Below are positions 1 to 9,328 of a stretch of DNA of 64,000 nucleotides, in pieces. Within the stretch, counting starts at the first letter, position 1. Each line of letters opens with the position of its first letter. The notes under the pieces are model-generated. The model was not told the DNA's origin. It did not search any database and saw only the letters and a program-made list of their open reading frames with translations. Origin of the DNA: Leclercia sp. LSNIH1 (GTDB lineage: Bacteria; Pseudomonadota; Gammaproteobacteria; Enterobacterales; Enterobacteriaceae). The translations under genes and the position numbers were made by a program. Location: positions 992,001 through 1,056,000 of the forward strand of contig NZ_CP026167.1 of the NCBI RefSeq assembly GCF_002902985.1, in the 5' to 3' direction.

Positions 1-616
1 CGTCTCCCTCGTAAGAGACCAGCACATGCTCTAGGGCGCAAAAACGTGCCAGCGAAAGCGGTTTGCCCGCGTCCGGATGGTCGGCACGCATCATGCAAAC
101 GTACCGTTCATCATAAAGTGCGCGACTATGCAATTCGGCCGGCGTGGTGTGTGGAGTGATCAGCGCCACGTCAACGCTGCCCCGCTCAAGCTGGCTGACC
201 AGACGGTCGGATTCCACCGGTACCACCCGCACGCGGATGGCGGGCGCTCGTATCTTAAGGGCTGCGATAAAGGGCACCATTACTGCCCGCAATGCGTAGT
301 CGGTGGCGGCAACGGTAAAGGTCATGCTGGCGCTCAGGGGATCGAAGCCGGTGGGCTGCAGCAGCACGTCGATATCCGCCAGAATACGTTTTACCGGGGC
401 GGCCAGCTCTTCGGCGCGCGTGGTTGGCACTATGCCGTGCGGGGCGCGGATAAACAGCGGATCGTCAAAGTAATCGCGCAGGCGGTTGAGCATGCCGCTG
501 ACCGCGGGCTGGGTCAGGGATAAGCGTGATGCCGCGCGGGTGACGCTGCGCTCATCCATCAGAGCATCCAGAGTTTTCAAAAGATTCAAATCCAGCGTGC
601 GGATATCCGTTTTCAT
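1..616 (-). CDS. LysR-family transcriptional regulator (C-terminus cut by window edge)
   Basis: Reading the minus strand from ATG at 616 gives an open frame of 205 codons that runs off the window. Residues about 9-68 form a LysR winged helix-turn-helix (LNLLKTLDALMDERSVTRAA, then SLTQPAVSGMLNRLR), followed by the linker helix and the start of a periplasmic-binding-like effector domain. LysR proteins bind DNA as tetramers and respond to a small ligand. The divergent neighbour is yicN, 100 bp away, so either that gene or one beyond the window could be a target. The specific regulator cannot be named. Confidence 0.9.
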   Translation of the reverse strand, partial: MKTDIRTLDLNLLKTLDALMDERSVTRAASRLSLTQPAVSGMLNRLRDYFDDPLFIRAPHGIVPTTRAEELAAPVKRILADIDVLLQPTGFDPLSASMTFTVAATDYALRAVMVPFIAALKIRAPAIRVRVVPVESDRLVSQLERGSVDVALITPHTTPAELHSRALYDERYVCMMRADHPDAGKPLSLARFCALEHVLVSYEGD

Positions 617-716
617 AGTCCTCTACTACCTGTTTTCAGTACATTAATACGACGTTGTCCGCTGTCGACGCGCTGCGTTTCCCGATATTATGCTCGACTA
701 ACCGTAAGGAGAATTC

Positions 717-1169
717 ATGGTCTGGATAATGCTGGCTACGCTTGCCGTGGTATTTGTGGTGGGCTTTCGCGTCATGACGTCGGGCTCCCGGCGCGCCATT
801 CGTCGTCTCAGCGAACGGCTGGGGATCGCCCCTGTGCCGCTGGAGTCGATGATCGATCAGTTTGGCAAAAGCGCCGGCAATGAGTTTATCCGCTACCTTG
901 AACGTCCTGACGAGGCGCATCTGCTCAATGCCGCGCAGGTGCTGCTGATCTGGCAGGTGTGCATCGTCGACAGCAGTGAAAACAACCTGCAGAACTGGTA
1001 TCGCCTGCTGCGCAAGGCGCGTCTTGCCGCGCCGATCACCGATGCGCAGGTTCGCCTGGCGCTTGGCTTTATGCGCGATATGGAGCCGGATCCGTACGAA
1101 CTGAATGCCTTCCAGCTGCGTTATAACCAACTCTTCCTGCCGGAAGAGGGGGTCTTCTTCCTGCACTGA
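717..1169 (+). CDS. yicN: YicN, DUF1198 family protein
   Basis: The 150-aa product has an N-terminal hydrophobic helix (residues 2-20) followed by a soluble helical domain, the DUF1198 layout, and its length equals E. coli YicN. It is probably an inner-membrane-anchored protein; its function is unknown in the family. The start ATG follows AAGGAG with good spacing. In E. coli yicN also lies beside nepI, so the assignment is supported by synteny. An SRPBCC gene separates them here. Confidence 0.85.
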   Translation: MVWIMLATLAVVFVVGFRVMTSGSRRAIRRLSERLGIAPVPLESMIDQFGKSAGNEFIRYLERPDEAHLLNAAQVLLIWQVCIVDSSENNLQNWYRLLRKARLAAPITDAQVRLALGFMRDMEPDPYELNAFQLRYNQLFLPEEGVFFLH

Positions 1170-1265
1170 TATCACGCCTCGTGATGAGGATTATAAATCA
1201 TCGTCATTAGATTTATACCACTAACCGGCGCACCATCACCCCATTAACAAACGATGAGGTGAACC

Positions 1266-1793
1266 ATGAATCAATCCGCCATTATCTGGCCGCAGGAGTA
1301 CCTGCCGGGCACTACCGATAATTTTGCATCCAACGAAATCATCGTCGCTGGGCTGACCGCGCAGGCCGTCTGGGACCAGCTGAACGACACCCGTCTGTGG
1401 CCGGAGTATTACAGCAATGCCGAGGATATTCGCTTTCACGACGGCAGCGGCCCGCTGCTCAGCGACGGCGCGCGCTTCCGTTTCACAACCTTCGGCTTTC
1501 CGGTAGAAGCGCAGGTTACGGAATATGTGCCGCCGGTCGCAGGCCAAGCCGCGCGCATCGCCTGGCACGGCTGGGTAGAGGGCGATGCCAGCTCACGTCT
1601 GGATGTGATCCACGCCTGGCTGTTTGAAGATTTACCGGGAAATCGCGTGCGCATCCTGACCCAGGAGTCGCAGAAAGGCGTTCCTGCACAAGAGCTGGCG
1701 CGCACCGTGCCGAATCCAATGATTAACGGGCATCAGGAGTGGATCGTCGGGCTGGCGAAGGCGGCAATGCAAGAAAAGTTGTCGAAACGTTAA
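1266..1793 (+). CDS. SRPBCC (START-like) domain protein
   Basis: The 175-aa protein reads as a single SRPBCC/polyketide-cyclase fold. Cues are an early '[22 protein letters not shown]' type segment (broken here for brevity to [14 protein letters not shown]), alternating beta strands and a long C-terminal helix ([17 protein letters not shown]). Such proteins hold hydrophobic ligands in a deep cavity, but the ligand cannot be inferred. The ATG is preceded by GATGAGGTGAACC. It stands alone between yicN and nepI, which are neighbours in E. coli, so it is probably an insertion into that pair. Confidence 0.75.
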   Translation: MNQSAIIWPQEYLPGTTDNFASNEIIVAGLTAQAVWDQLNDTRLWPEYYSNAEDIRFHDGSGPLLSDGARFRFTTFGFPVEAQVTEYVPPVAGQAARIAWHGWVEGDASSRLDVIHAWLFEDLPGNRVRILTQESQKGVPAQELARTVPNPMINGHQEWIVGLAKAAMQEKLSKR

Positions 1794-1857
1794 ATATGTC
1801 ACACTTTTGATGATAAACTGCGCGACTTTTCCGCACGTTTTTATCTCAGGTGATGCC

Positions 1858-3048
1858 ATGACAGAACATATCCAGCCCACGATTCAACCGCAGGCCAAAA
1901 CGGTTTCTCGCCCGAACTGGTCGGCGGTTTTTTCCGTGGCGTTTTGCGTCGCCTGCCTGATTACCGTGGAGTTTTTGCCGGTCAGCCTGCTGACGCCGAT
2001 GGCGCAGGATCTGGGCATATCTGAAGGGCTGGCGGGCCAGTCGGTTACCGTTACTGCGTTTGTGGCGATGTTTGCCAGCCTGTTTATCACCCAGGCGATC
2101 GGCACCGTTGACCGTCGCAAAGTGGTGATCCTGTTCAGCGTGCTGCTGACCCTCTCCTGCCTGCTGGTCTCTTTTGCTGATAGTTTCACCCTGTTGCTGT
2201 TAGGGCGCGCCTGCCTCGGGCTGGGACTCGGCGGCTTCTGGGCGATGTCCGCCTCGCTCACCATGCGACTGGTGCCGGCGCGCACCGTGCCGAAAGCGCT
2301 GTCGGTGATCTTCGGTGCGGTCTCCATCGCGCTGGTGATTGCCGCGCCGCTCGGCAGCTTCCTCGGGGGGATCATCGGCTGGCGCAACGTCTTTAACGGT
2401 GCTGCGGTGATGGGCGTGCTCTGTATTCTGTGGGTCTGGAAAGCGCTGCCGTCGCTGCCGGGCGAAGCCGCGCACCACAAGCAGAACATGTTCAGCCTGC
2501 TGAAACGCCCGAGTGTGCTGGCGGGGATGACCGCCATCTTTATGGCCTTCGCCGGACAGTTCGCCTTCTTCACCTATATCCGCCCGGTGTTTATGACCAT
2601 GGCCGGGTTTGACGTCGATGGCCTGACGCTGGTGCTGTTAAGCTTCGGTATCGCCAGCTTTGTCGGCACCTCGCTGTCGGCGCAGTTCCTGAAACGCTCC
2701 CTGAAGGTGGCGCTGGCGGGGGCGCCGCTGGTGCTGGCGGTCAGCGCGCTTGTACTGATTCTGTGGGGCAGCGACAAATGGGTTGCCTCGGCGATCGCGA
2801 TTATCTGGGGCTTTGCCTTTGCGCTGATTCCGGTGGGCTGGTCGACCTGGATCACCCGCTCGCTGGCCGATCAGGCGGAAAAAGCCGGGTCCATTCAGGT
2901 GGCGGTGATCCAGCTGGCGAATACCTGCGGTGCGGCGTTGGGCGGCCTGGCGCTGGATAATTTAGGGCTCACCTCACCGGTGGTGATTTCCGGCACCCTG
3001 ATGCTGCTGACGGCGCTGCTGGTGGCCGGGAAGGTGAAGGCGCAGTAA
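1858..3048 (+). CDS. nepI: NepI (YicM) purine ribonucleoside exporter, MFS
   Basis: The start ATG at 1858 gives 396 aa, the same length as E. coli NepI, and near-identical segments such as [18 protein letters not shown] and [18 protein letters not shown]. It is a 12-helix major facilitator of the DHA1 type that exports purine ribonucleosides such as inosine by proton antiport. An upstream in-frame ATG at 1807 would add 17 residues but lacks the family N-terminus, while 1858 follows CAGGTGATGCC. It converges on yicL across a strong stem-loop. Confidence 0.95.
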   Translation: MTEHIQPTIQPQAKTVSRPNWSAVFSVAFCVACLITVEFLPVSLLTPMAQDLGISEGLAGQSVTVTAFVAMFASLFITQAIGTVDRRKVVILFSVLLTLSCLLVSFADSFTLLLLGRACLGLGLGGFWAMSASLTMRLVPARTVPKALSVIFGAVSIALVIAAPLGSFLGGIIGWRNVFNGAAVMGVLCILWVWKALPSLPGEAAHHKQNMFSLLKRPSVLAGMTAIFMAFAGQFAFFTYIRPVFMTMAGFDVDGLTLVLLSFGIASFVGTSLSAQFLKRSLKVALAGAPLVLAVSALVLILWGSDKWVASAIAIIWGFAFALIPVGWSTWITRSLADQAEKAGSIQVAVIQLANTCGAALGGLALDNLGLTSPVVISGTLMLLTALLVAGKVKAQ

Positions 3049-3055
3049 GTTTTTG

Positions 3056-3079
3056 GCCCTCTCCCCGCCGGGAGAGGGC
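3056..3079. terminator. Stem-loop between convergent nepI and yicL
   Basis: A perfect 10-bp stem (GCCCTCTCCC / GGGAGAGGGC) with loop CGCC lies 7 bp after the nepI stop and 6 bp before the yicL stop. TTTTT precedes it on the plus strand, giving an A-run on that side, so it can act as a terminator mainly for minus-strand transcripts and as a barrier for both. Confidence 0.7.
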
Positions 3080-3085
3080 ATCAGG

Positions 3086-3991
3086 CTACGACGATGTCTG
3101 AGCCCTTCTTCTCGAATCCATCGAAATCAGCACCACCGACGACACAATCAGCAGCGTGCCCAGCCAGTCTGGCAGGGTAAACGCCACCCCCAGTAAAATC
3201 ACCGACAGCAGGGCGCTGCTCAGCGGCTCGGCGCAGCTCAGAATGCTCGCCTTTGGCCCGCCAATCATCTGCGCGCCTTTCAGATAGAGGCTGAAGGTCA
3301 CCGACGTGCCGATCACCACCAGATAGAAGAAGGCCAGCAGCAGGCTGCCGTCGACCACGAAGGTGGTGTCGCGCCCGGCATAGAACGGCGTCAGCATTAA
3401 CCCGGCCAGCAGCATACTCCAGCCGACAATCGGCAGGGTGCCGTAGCGGGCAATCAGCGCCGAGGGGTAGGTGGTATAGAACGCCGCGGAGAAGGCGGAG
3501 GCGATGCCCCAGCAGAGCGCGGCAGGGGAGATGGTCAGCGAAGTCGGATCCCCGTGAGTGACCAGTAAAAAGGTGCCGATGAGCGAGGTCATGATCGCCG
3601 CCAGCACGAAAATCCCCGGGCGCTTTTTACGCGCCAGCGCAAACCACGCCACGATAATGGTCGGGGAGAGGAACTGCAGCACGGTGGCGGTGGCGGCGTT
3701 GGATTTTTCAATCGTCACCAGGAAGGTGAGCTGGACGATCAGCGCCCCGAAGAGCGAGAAAATCAGCAGGCTGAGGGCATCTTTGCGATTTTTGATGACC
3801 GAGAAAATCTTGTCGCCGTGAACGAATGAGAGTGTCAGCAGGATCACGCCGGCAAACAGCAGGCGAACCATGGTGAGGTAAGGCGAGGAAATATGACTTT
3901 TCTCCATGATGTACTGCGCGCAAACCCCTGAGCTGCCCCATAAAATGGCGGCGATCAGGACGTTCAGCATCCCTTTACGTGTGGAACCCAT
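3086..3991 (-). CDS. yicL: YicL, EamA/DMT-family inner-membrane transporter
   Basis: The 301-aa protein has ten hydrophobic helices in two EamA repeats and closely follows E. coli YicL ([15 protein letters not shown] start, [20 protein letters not shown] near the end). The substrate is unknown; the DMT superfamily exports metabolites. The last residues vary, as expected. It is a single gene convergent with nepI, with a REP element upstream. Confidence 0.93.
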   Translation of the reverse strand: MGSTRKGMLNVLIAAILWGSSGVCAQYIMEKSHISSPYLTMVRLLFAGVILLTLSFVHGDKIFSVIKNRKDALSLLIFSLFGALIVQLTFLVTIEKSNAATATVLQFLSPTIIVAWFALARKKRPGIFVLAAIMTSLIGTFLLVTHGDPTSLTISPAALCWGIASAFSAAFYTTYPSALIARYGTLPIVGWSMLLAGLMLTPFYAGRDTTFVVDGSLLLAFFYLVVIGTSVTFSLYLKGAQMIGGPKASILSCAEPLSSALLSVILLGVAFTLPDWLGTLLIVSSVVLISMDSRRRAQTSS

Positions 3992-4040
3992 GTTCTCCCC
4001 TGCGATATTGGCTTTTCAAAGGCCAGCAGCATAACACGGG

Positions 4041-4113
4041 GCCTGCCGGGTGGCGCTACGCTTACCCTGCCTACAAAACTTTGTAGGCCCGTGCAAGCGC
4101 AGCGCCGCCGGGC
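4041..4113. repeat. REP/BIME element
   Basis: Two REP-like sequences in opposite orientation (GCCGGGTGGCGCTACGCTTACC and a GTAGGC...AAGCGCAGCGCCGCCGGGC partner) lie in the yicL-porin spacer. They share their core with the REPs at 14.4, 17.25, 29.4-29.8 and 61.55 kb. Confidence 0.8.
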
Positions 4114-4123
4114 GCAGCAGGGG

Positions 4124-5503
4124 TTAGAACCAGGCTTCCCACATTGCGCCGACGTTGAAGTCGTCGAGCGTTTCGTCTTTGGTGTTGTTCACGCGGGCGG
4201 TGCGTTCGTTATCCACCTTGCCGCCGGTGACGTAGAAGCGCAGCATCGGACGGAATTCCGGGCCCATAGCGATAGACATGTTCTGCGACAGGGTCAGCTT
4301 CCAGCCTTTGTTATCGCCGCCGTTGTCGTAATCAACGTGCTGCCAGCCCGCTTCCAGCCAGGTGGAGTGAACGTCGTTCCACCAGTGCATTGGACGCACG
4401 ATGGCGTTGTAGTTCTTACGGTTGTCGGTGTTGTCACGGCTGTTGTCATAGTCGTGGAAGGCCAGAATGTACTCCACCTGGGTCGCCGGGGTGAACTTGT
4501 GCAGCCCTTCGAAGCTGGCGTACACCGTGGTCAGATCCTCAGTTTTGTTGAACACGCTGTTATCAGAGTTATCAGAGTAACGGGCGATCACTTTGTTCAC
4601 GCCGCTGTCGTTGGTGTGGCTCAGCACCACGCCGCCCTGCCAGGCGTTGGTGCGCTCTTCGGTGTCGATGGCTTTGGAGTCAAAGCCGTAGTTGGCGTAC
4701 AGCTCCAGATCGATCGGGCCGAGCTTCATGCCGTGAATTTTGGAGGTGGCCGCGTAGTTGCCCTTGTCGCCCGTGCCGGAGCCGCCGGTACAGGTGATGC
4801 GCGACGGGTTCGCTTCATCGTCCATCACTTCCGGACTACAGGATTCCACTGCCGCCACGGTGGCCACGTCAAACTGCACGCCACCGATGTCGAAGTTCTT
4901 CACCCCGGCGCCCTGGCCGTCGTGGTTCATCCAGAAGTAATCGTTGATGCCCTGCTGCGGACGCTGGTGGAAGTCACGACCCGCCCAGATATAGGCGTTC
5001 GGGTTGGATTCCAGAATATTGGTCACGCCGGCGTAGGCTTTTTTCAGGTTAACTTCGTCGCCCCAGTGGTCAATCATCACGTTGACGTCCCAGATGGCGC
5101 CGTTGTCACCCTTGAAGGCTTTGGAAAGCTGGAACTCGCCGCCGTTGCTTTCGTTACCCAGACGACCAATCGCCGAGGCGCCGTTATAGGAGCCATCTAC
5201 GGCAACGTATTTCTGATCGGCGGCCTGGAAGTGGGCGCCGTAACGGGCATAACCGGTAAATTTAATGCCGAACGGGATCGCCATATCCGGAGACTGCGCG
5301 GCGCTTTGCGGTTCGTTGATGACGTCGGCTTTTTTCGCTACCGCGGCATCCATTTTTGCCTGGCGTTCTGCCAGGGCTTTATCCACCGCTTTGGCCACAA
5401 TGGCGTCGATTTGCTCCTGCGTAAATTCTTGTGCGAGTACCGTCATTGGGCAAAGCGCGGCGATAACCGCCATTGTTAATGGAAGTTTTTTAATCATATT
5501 CAT
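4124..5503 (-). CDS. LamB/ScrY-family carbohydrate outer-membrane porin
   Basis: The 459-aa product has a signal peptide (MNMIKKLPLTMAVIAALC ... VLA, cleaved before QEF), a short coiled-coil-like N-terminal stretch (residues 27-50, ScrY-like), then a LamB-type 18-strand barrel ending in an aromatic residue (MWEAWF). Such porins pass oligosaccharides through a greasy slide. It is last in the order IIB-IIC-GH1-IIA-porin and about 160 bp separate it from IIA, so it may also have its own promoter. Context makes beta-glucosides the likely substrate (inference). Confidence 0.88.
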   Translation of the reverse strand: MNMIKKLPLTMAVIAALCPMTVLAQEFTQEQIDAIVAKAVDKALAERQAKMDAAVAKKADVINEPQSAAQSPDMAIPFGIKFTGYARYGAHFQAADQKYVAVDGSYNGASAIGRLGNESNGGEFQLSKAFKGDNGAIWDVNVMIDHWGDEVNLKKAYAGVTNILESNPNAYIWAGRDFHQRPQQGINDYFWMNHDGQGAGVKNFDIGGVQFDVATVAAVESCSPEVMDDEANPSRITCTGGSGTGDKGNYAATSKIHGMKLGPIDLELYANYGFDSKAIDTEERTNAWQGGVVLSHTNDSGVNKVIARYSDNSDNSVFNKTEDLTTVYASFEGLHKFTPATQVEYILAFHDYDNSRDNTDNRKNYNAIVRPMHWWNDVHSTWLEAGWQHVDYDNGGDNKGWKLTLSQNMSIAMGPEFRPMLRFYVTGGKVDNERTARVNNTKDETLDDFNVGAMWEAWF

Positions 5504-5664
5504 GGTTATCTCAATATATATTTAAATTTTATTCAGACAATAACCATCCCGTTCCGCATTGACAAAATATGTCGCTATCATCAGAACAAGTTGATTTTAT
5601 TTTTTCGGGCACAGAGGGTTTACACTATTATCGTAAAGCTATCTCCATCACTGATATTTAAATA

Positions 5665-5970
5665 TTAGCGCTGGTATAAATGAATAATCTCTTCGGATAA
5701 TTCACGGGCCAGCAGCGAGTTCATTAAATGATCCTGAGCATGCACCATAATTAAGGTCATCGGCTGACGGGCTTCGCCTGCGTCCTGTTCGATGAGTTTG
5801 GTCTGCATATGGTGCGCCTGGCGCGCGTAGCCATCGGCTTCGCGCAGCAGGCTTTTTGCTTCGTCAAAGTTGCCCTGCCGCGCAGCATGCAGTGCTTCAA
5901 AGCACAGGCTGCGCGACTGACCAGCATTGACGATGATTTCCATTACTGCTTCTTCTAAGGCAATCATCAT
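5665..5970 (-). CDS. PTS lactose/cellobiose-family EIIA
   Basis: This is a 101-aa three-helix PTS EIIA of the Lac family. The phosphorylated histidine is H77 in the motif VHAQDHLM. It takes phosphate from HPr and passes it to the EIIB at 8720-9034. The start ATG (5970) lies 8 bp after the GH1 stop, preceded by GTGGAAG. A second ATG follows at once. ChbA is the closest well-known relative; the exact sugar is not shown by the sequence. Confidence 0.92.
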   Translation of the reverse strand: MMIALEEAVMEIIVNAGQSRSLCFEALHAARQGNFDEAKSLLREADGYARQAHHMQTKLIEQDAGEARQPMTLIMVHAQDHLMNSLLARELSEEIIHLYQR

Positions 5971-5978
5971 CTTCCACT

Positions 5979-7364
5979 CTATTTATCGAAACTATTATTC
6001 AGAGAGGTTTCGGCAAACCATTCTCCGCTCTTTTTAATGGTGCGTTGCTGCGTTTCTAAATCGAGCTGGACAAAGCCATATCGGTTTTTATACGCATTGC
6101 ACCACGACCAGTTATCAATAAATGTCCACATATGGTAGCCAAGACAATTACAGCCTTCGCTAATGCCTTTATGCAGCCATTTAAGATGTTCAGAAATAAA
6201 CTCGATACGATATTGGTCGTTAATCTGACCGTTCTCAATAAAACGCTGCTCGTTTTCAACTCCCATACCATTTTCAGAAATAAAACAGCGTGGGTTGCCG
6301 TAATTATCGCGCAGGTTAATAAGAATATCGTAAATACCTGGCTCGTAGATTTCCCAGCCGCGATGCGGGTTCATTTTGCGGCCCGGCATCTCGTAGCTGT
6401 CGAAGAACCACTCCGGCATAAACGGCGCGTTGGGATTAATGGCCGTATCACGGCACTTCACCCGACGCGGCTGGTAGTAGTTAATGCCCAGCAGGTCGAT
6501 TTTACCGTCGGCAATCAGCGCGCTGTCCTCTGGCAGACAGGCAGGCAACTGATCGTGCGCTTTCAGCATCGCCACCAGATCTGCCGGGTATTCACCGCAC
6601 AGCACCGGGTCGAGGAAGCTGCGGTTAAACAGCAGATCGCAATGGTGCGCAGCTTTCACGTCCGCCGGGTTCTGCGAACGCGGATAGGACGGCGTCAGGT
6701 TCAGTACGATGCCAATCTCACCGGCATAATGCCCGGCGCGGAAGGCGCGAACCGCCTGCGCATGGGCCAGCACGGTGTGATAAGCCACGGTGGCGGCGCG
6801 ACGGAAATCGACCACGTTCGGGTAGTGGAAGTCATACAGATACCCGCCCTCTACCGGCACAATCGGCTCGTTAAAGGTAAACCAGTGCATTACCCGATCA
6901 CCAAAAAGCTCAAAGCAGGTTTCTGCGTAGCGGGCATAGGCCGCGACCACATCGCGGTTTTCCCAGCCGCCAATCTCCTGCATCGCCATCGGCATGTCGA
7001 AGTGGAACAGGGTGATGAATGGCGTAATGCCCTGGGCGATCAGTTCGTCGATCACCTGGTTGTAAAACGCCACCGCTTCCTGGTTCACTTCACCGGTACC
7101 TTCCGGGATCAGGCGCGCCCAGCTTATCGAGGTGCGAAAGCTATTGTGGTTCAGCTGCTTTAACAGCTGAATGTCGGCTTTCCAGTGCTGATAAAAAGTG
7201 GAGGTATTCTGCGGCCCTACCCCGTTGTGAAAGCGATTTGGCTGTGTGGCGAACCAGTGATCCCAGGTGGTTAATCCTTTGCCGCCGCCCTGGCTTTCCC
7301 CTTCGGTTTGCAGTGCAGAACAGGCGCTACCCCACCAGAAGTTTTCGGGAAATGCATATTTCAT
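5979..7364 (-). CDS. GH1 6-phospho-beta-glucosidase
   Basis: The 461-aa protein is a single GH1 (beta/alpha)8 barrel. The acid/base is E166 in TFNEP and the nucleophile E364 in FISENG. The C-terminal 'WTFIDNWSWCNAYKNRYGF' region is the usual aglycone/sugar platform. Together with the PTS genes it should hydrolyse 6-phospho-beta-glucosides in the cytoplasm to glucose-6-phosphate. It is 17 bp from the EIIC gene. It is BglA/AscB-like, but no specific symbol is justified. Confidence 0.93.
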   Translation of the reverse strand: MKYAFPENFWWGSACSALQTEGESQGGGKGLTTWDHWFATQPNRFHNGVGPQNTSTFYQHWKADIQLLKQLNHNSFRTSISWARLIPEGTGEVNQEAVAFYNQVIDELIAQGITPFITLFHFDMPMAMQEIGGWENRDVVAAYARYAETCFELFGDRVMHWFTFNEPIVPVEGGYLYDFHYPNVVDFRRAATVAYHTVLAHAQAVRAFRAGHYAGEIGIVLNLTPSYPRSQNPADVKAAHHCDLLFNRSFLDPVLCGEYPADLVAMLKAHDQLPACLPEDSALIADGKIDLLGINYYQPRRVKCRDTAINPNAPFMPEWFFDSYEMPGRKMNPHRGWEIYEPGIYDILINLRDNYGNPRCFISENGMGVENEQRFIENGQINDQYRIEFISEHLKWLHKGISEGCNCLGYHMWTFIDNWSWCNAYKNRYGFVQLDLETQQRTIKKSGEWFAETSLNNSFDK

Positions 7365-7381
7365 AAAACGTCCTCTTTGAC

Positions 7382-8707
7382 TTAATTGCCGACGGTCTCT
7401 GCTGCACCTACGGACGCCTGCGCTTTCTGCTCTTCGGTTTTCACCAGGGAGCGCTCATAAGCACGCAGGAACGGTAAATACATCAGCGCCGACATCACCA
7501 TACAAATGACGCACATCACCACCGGACTCAGGGCCCAGTTTGCCGCCCAGGAGGCGCCAATCGGAGCCGGCGTCGTCCACGGCGTCAGCGACACAACCTG
7601 TGCCAGCCAGCCGAGTTTGGTGGCGGTATACGCCAGACAAGCGTTGATCATCGGAACGAACACGAACGGAATAAACAGCATCGGGTTCATGATGATCGGC
7701 GCACCGAACAGAATCGGTTCGTTGATATTAAAGAAGCTTGGCACGATGCCCATTTTGCCGATGGTGCGCAGGTGCGTTGCACGGCTACGCAGCAGCAGGA
7801 AGGCCAGCGGCAGGGTAGAGCCCACGCCGCCAATCAGCAGGTAGTGATCCCAGAAGCCCTGCAGATAGACGTGCGGCAGTGCTGCGCCGGCAGCCAGTGC
7901 GGCCTGGTTGGCAGAAAGGTTAGCCATCCAGAACGGGTTCATGATGCCGGTGACAATCAGCGCGCCGTGGATGCCGGCAAACCAGAAGATCTGGCACAGC
8001 AGCACAGAGAGCAGAATGGCAGGCAGGGAGTCAGAGGCGGAAACCAGCGGCTCCAGCAGGTGCATAATCGCCTGCGGAATGATCATCCCGGTTTGCGCTT
8101 CGATAAACAGGTTCAGCGGGTGCAACGTACCGATTATCACCACCACCGGGATCAGGATCTCAAACGAGCGCGCCACGCCGGTCGGCACTTCCTTCGGCAG
8201 GCGAATAGTGACGTTATGATCCTTCAGCCAGGCGTAGACGCGGGTGGCATAGATAGAGGTGATCAGCGCGGTGAAGATCCCCTGGCCCGACAGATACTGG
8301 GTGGAGATTTTACCGTCGGCATACGGCGCGGCGACCAGCAGGAATGCCATAAAGGCCAGCAGGCCGGACATTACCGGGTCGAGATTAAACTGGCGGCCCA
8401 GGCTGGCGCCAATCCCTACCGAGATAAAGAAGGTCATCACGCCCATGCTGAGGTTAAACGGCAACATCAGCTGGTCGCGGTAGGTTTCAGAGAAGTCCAG
8501 CCAGCCGCGGGCAAAGCTGTTGGTGGTATCCGCGGAGAACGGCGGGAAGATGAACACCAGCATAAACGAGCCGATGATCATAAACGGCAGCGCGGCGGTA
8601 AATCCGTCGCGGATGGCAATCACGTACTTCTGCTGGCCCAGCTTGCCTGCCAGCGGCGCGATGGACTGCTCAATGACGGCAACCATAGATTGATATAACG
8701 AACTCAT
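7382..8707 (-). CDS. PTS cellobiose-family EIIC permease
   Basis: A 441-aa integral membrane protein of the Lac/cellobiose EIIC family with about ten hydrophobic helices. The family signature region FFNINEPILFGAPI lies near residues 325-340. It carries the sugar across the inner membrane while EIIB phosphorylates it. It sits 12 bp downstream of EIIB and directly upstream of the glucosidase, so all are in one operon. Confidence 0.93.
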   Translation of the reverse strand: MSSLYQSMVAVIEQSIAPLAGKLGQQKYVIAIRDGFTAALPFMIIGSFMLVFIFPPFSADTTNSFARGWLDFSETYRDQLMLPFNLSMGVMTFFISVGIGASLGRQFNLDPVMSGLLAFMAFLLVAAPYADGKISTQYLSGQGIFTALITSIYATRVYAWLKDHNVTIRLPKEVPTGVARSFEILIPVVVIIGTLHPLNLFIEAQTGMIIPQAIMHLLEPLVSASDSLPAILLSVLLCQIFWFAGIHGALIVTGIMNPFWMANLSANQAALAAGAALPHVYLQGFWDHYLLIGGVGSTLPLAFLLLRSRATHLRTIGKMGIVPSFFNINEPILFGAPIIMNPMLFIPFVFVPMINACLAYTATKLGWLAQVVSLTPWTTPAPIGASWAANWALSPVVMCVICMVMSALMYLPFLRAYERSLVKTEEQKAQASVGAAETVGN

Positions 8708-8719
8708 GAGAACACCTTC

Positions 8720-9034
8720 TTAGTGTGCCGCTTCGATGAGCGACAGAGCATAGTCCAGCACTTTATCGCCACGTTGCATACCGTAATCCATTGTATCGAT
8801 GGACTGAACGGGTATGCCCTGAGTGGCAGCCTTATCTGAGAGCGTTTTTAACATGTATTTGACTTGCGGTCCGAGAAGCACGACCTGATATTGCGGAAAC
8901 TGTGTATCAAATTCTGAAACACCGTACGCATCGATTTTGACGGGGAGTCCGCGTTCTTCCGCGGCTTCGACCATTTTCCGTACCAGCAGACTGGTGGACA
9001 TCCCGGCAGAACAGCACAGCATAATCTTGAACAT
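8720..9034 (-). CDS. PTS lactose/cellobiose-family EIIB
   Basis: A 104-aa EIIB with the P-loop LCCSAGMSTSLL; the phosphocysteine is C8. It transfers phosphate from EIIA H77 to the incoming sugar. I chose ATG 9034 (GAGG 10 nt upstream); a TTG two codons earlier (9040) is also in frame. It is the first gene of the operon, whose leader carries two LacI-type operators. Confidence 0.9.
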   Translation of the reverse strand: MFKIMLCCSAGMSTSLLVRKMVEAAEERGLPVKIDAYGVSEFDTQFPQYQVVLLGPQVKYMLKTLSDKAATQGIPVQSIDTMDYGMQRGDKVLDYALSLIEAAH

Positions 9035-9088
9035 CGACAACCATCCTCAAAATGTAAATAGTTATTGCGGAGATGATTGGATAACATA

Positions 9089-9104
9089 TGGAAACCGGTT
9101 TCCA
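9089..9104. promoter_or_regulatory. LacI-family operator 1
   Basis: TGGAAACCGGTTTCCA is a perfect 16-bp palindrome with the central CG typical of LacI/GalR operators. It lies 55 bp upstream of the EIIB start, so it is placed to repress the PTS operon through the regulator at 9329-10276. Confidence 0.85.
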
Positions 9105-9214
9105 TGCATATAAGACAGAAGTGTGACAGCCATCAAGATCCATTACTTATAGGGGCTGTTTATCGGATTTGGGTCACATATTTTGGCTGCTTTTACATCA
9201 CTAAGAGTGGAAAC

Positions 9215-9230
9215 GGAAAATCGGTTTCCA
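9215..9230. promoter_or_regulatory. LacI-family operator 2 (imperfect)
   Basis: GGAAAATCGGTTTCCA repeats the GGAAA...TTTCC arms of operator 1 with one extra base in the centre. It lies about 100 bp before the regulator start. The 126-bp spacing to operator 1 (12 helical turns) would permit looping and autoregulation (inference). Confidence 0.6.
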
Positions 9231-9328
9231 TAGAAAACGGAAACAGATATACTCCTGAGTGGCTATAATATGAGCCGAAGTGGAATCAGGAATTACAGGG
9301 GCCTGGAGAGACCTGTCAGGGGATAAAG

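Noticed and set aside
4091..5479. A 462-codon plus-strand frame opposite the porin gene
   Set aside because: Shadow frame; composition is Val/His-rich and no ribosome site is present, while the porin has a signal peptide and a terminal aromatic residue.
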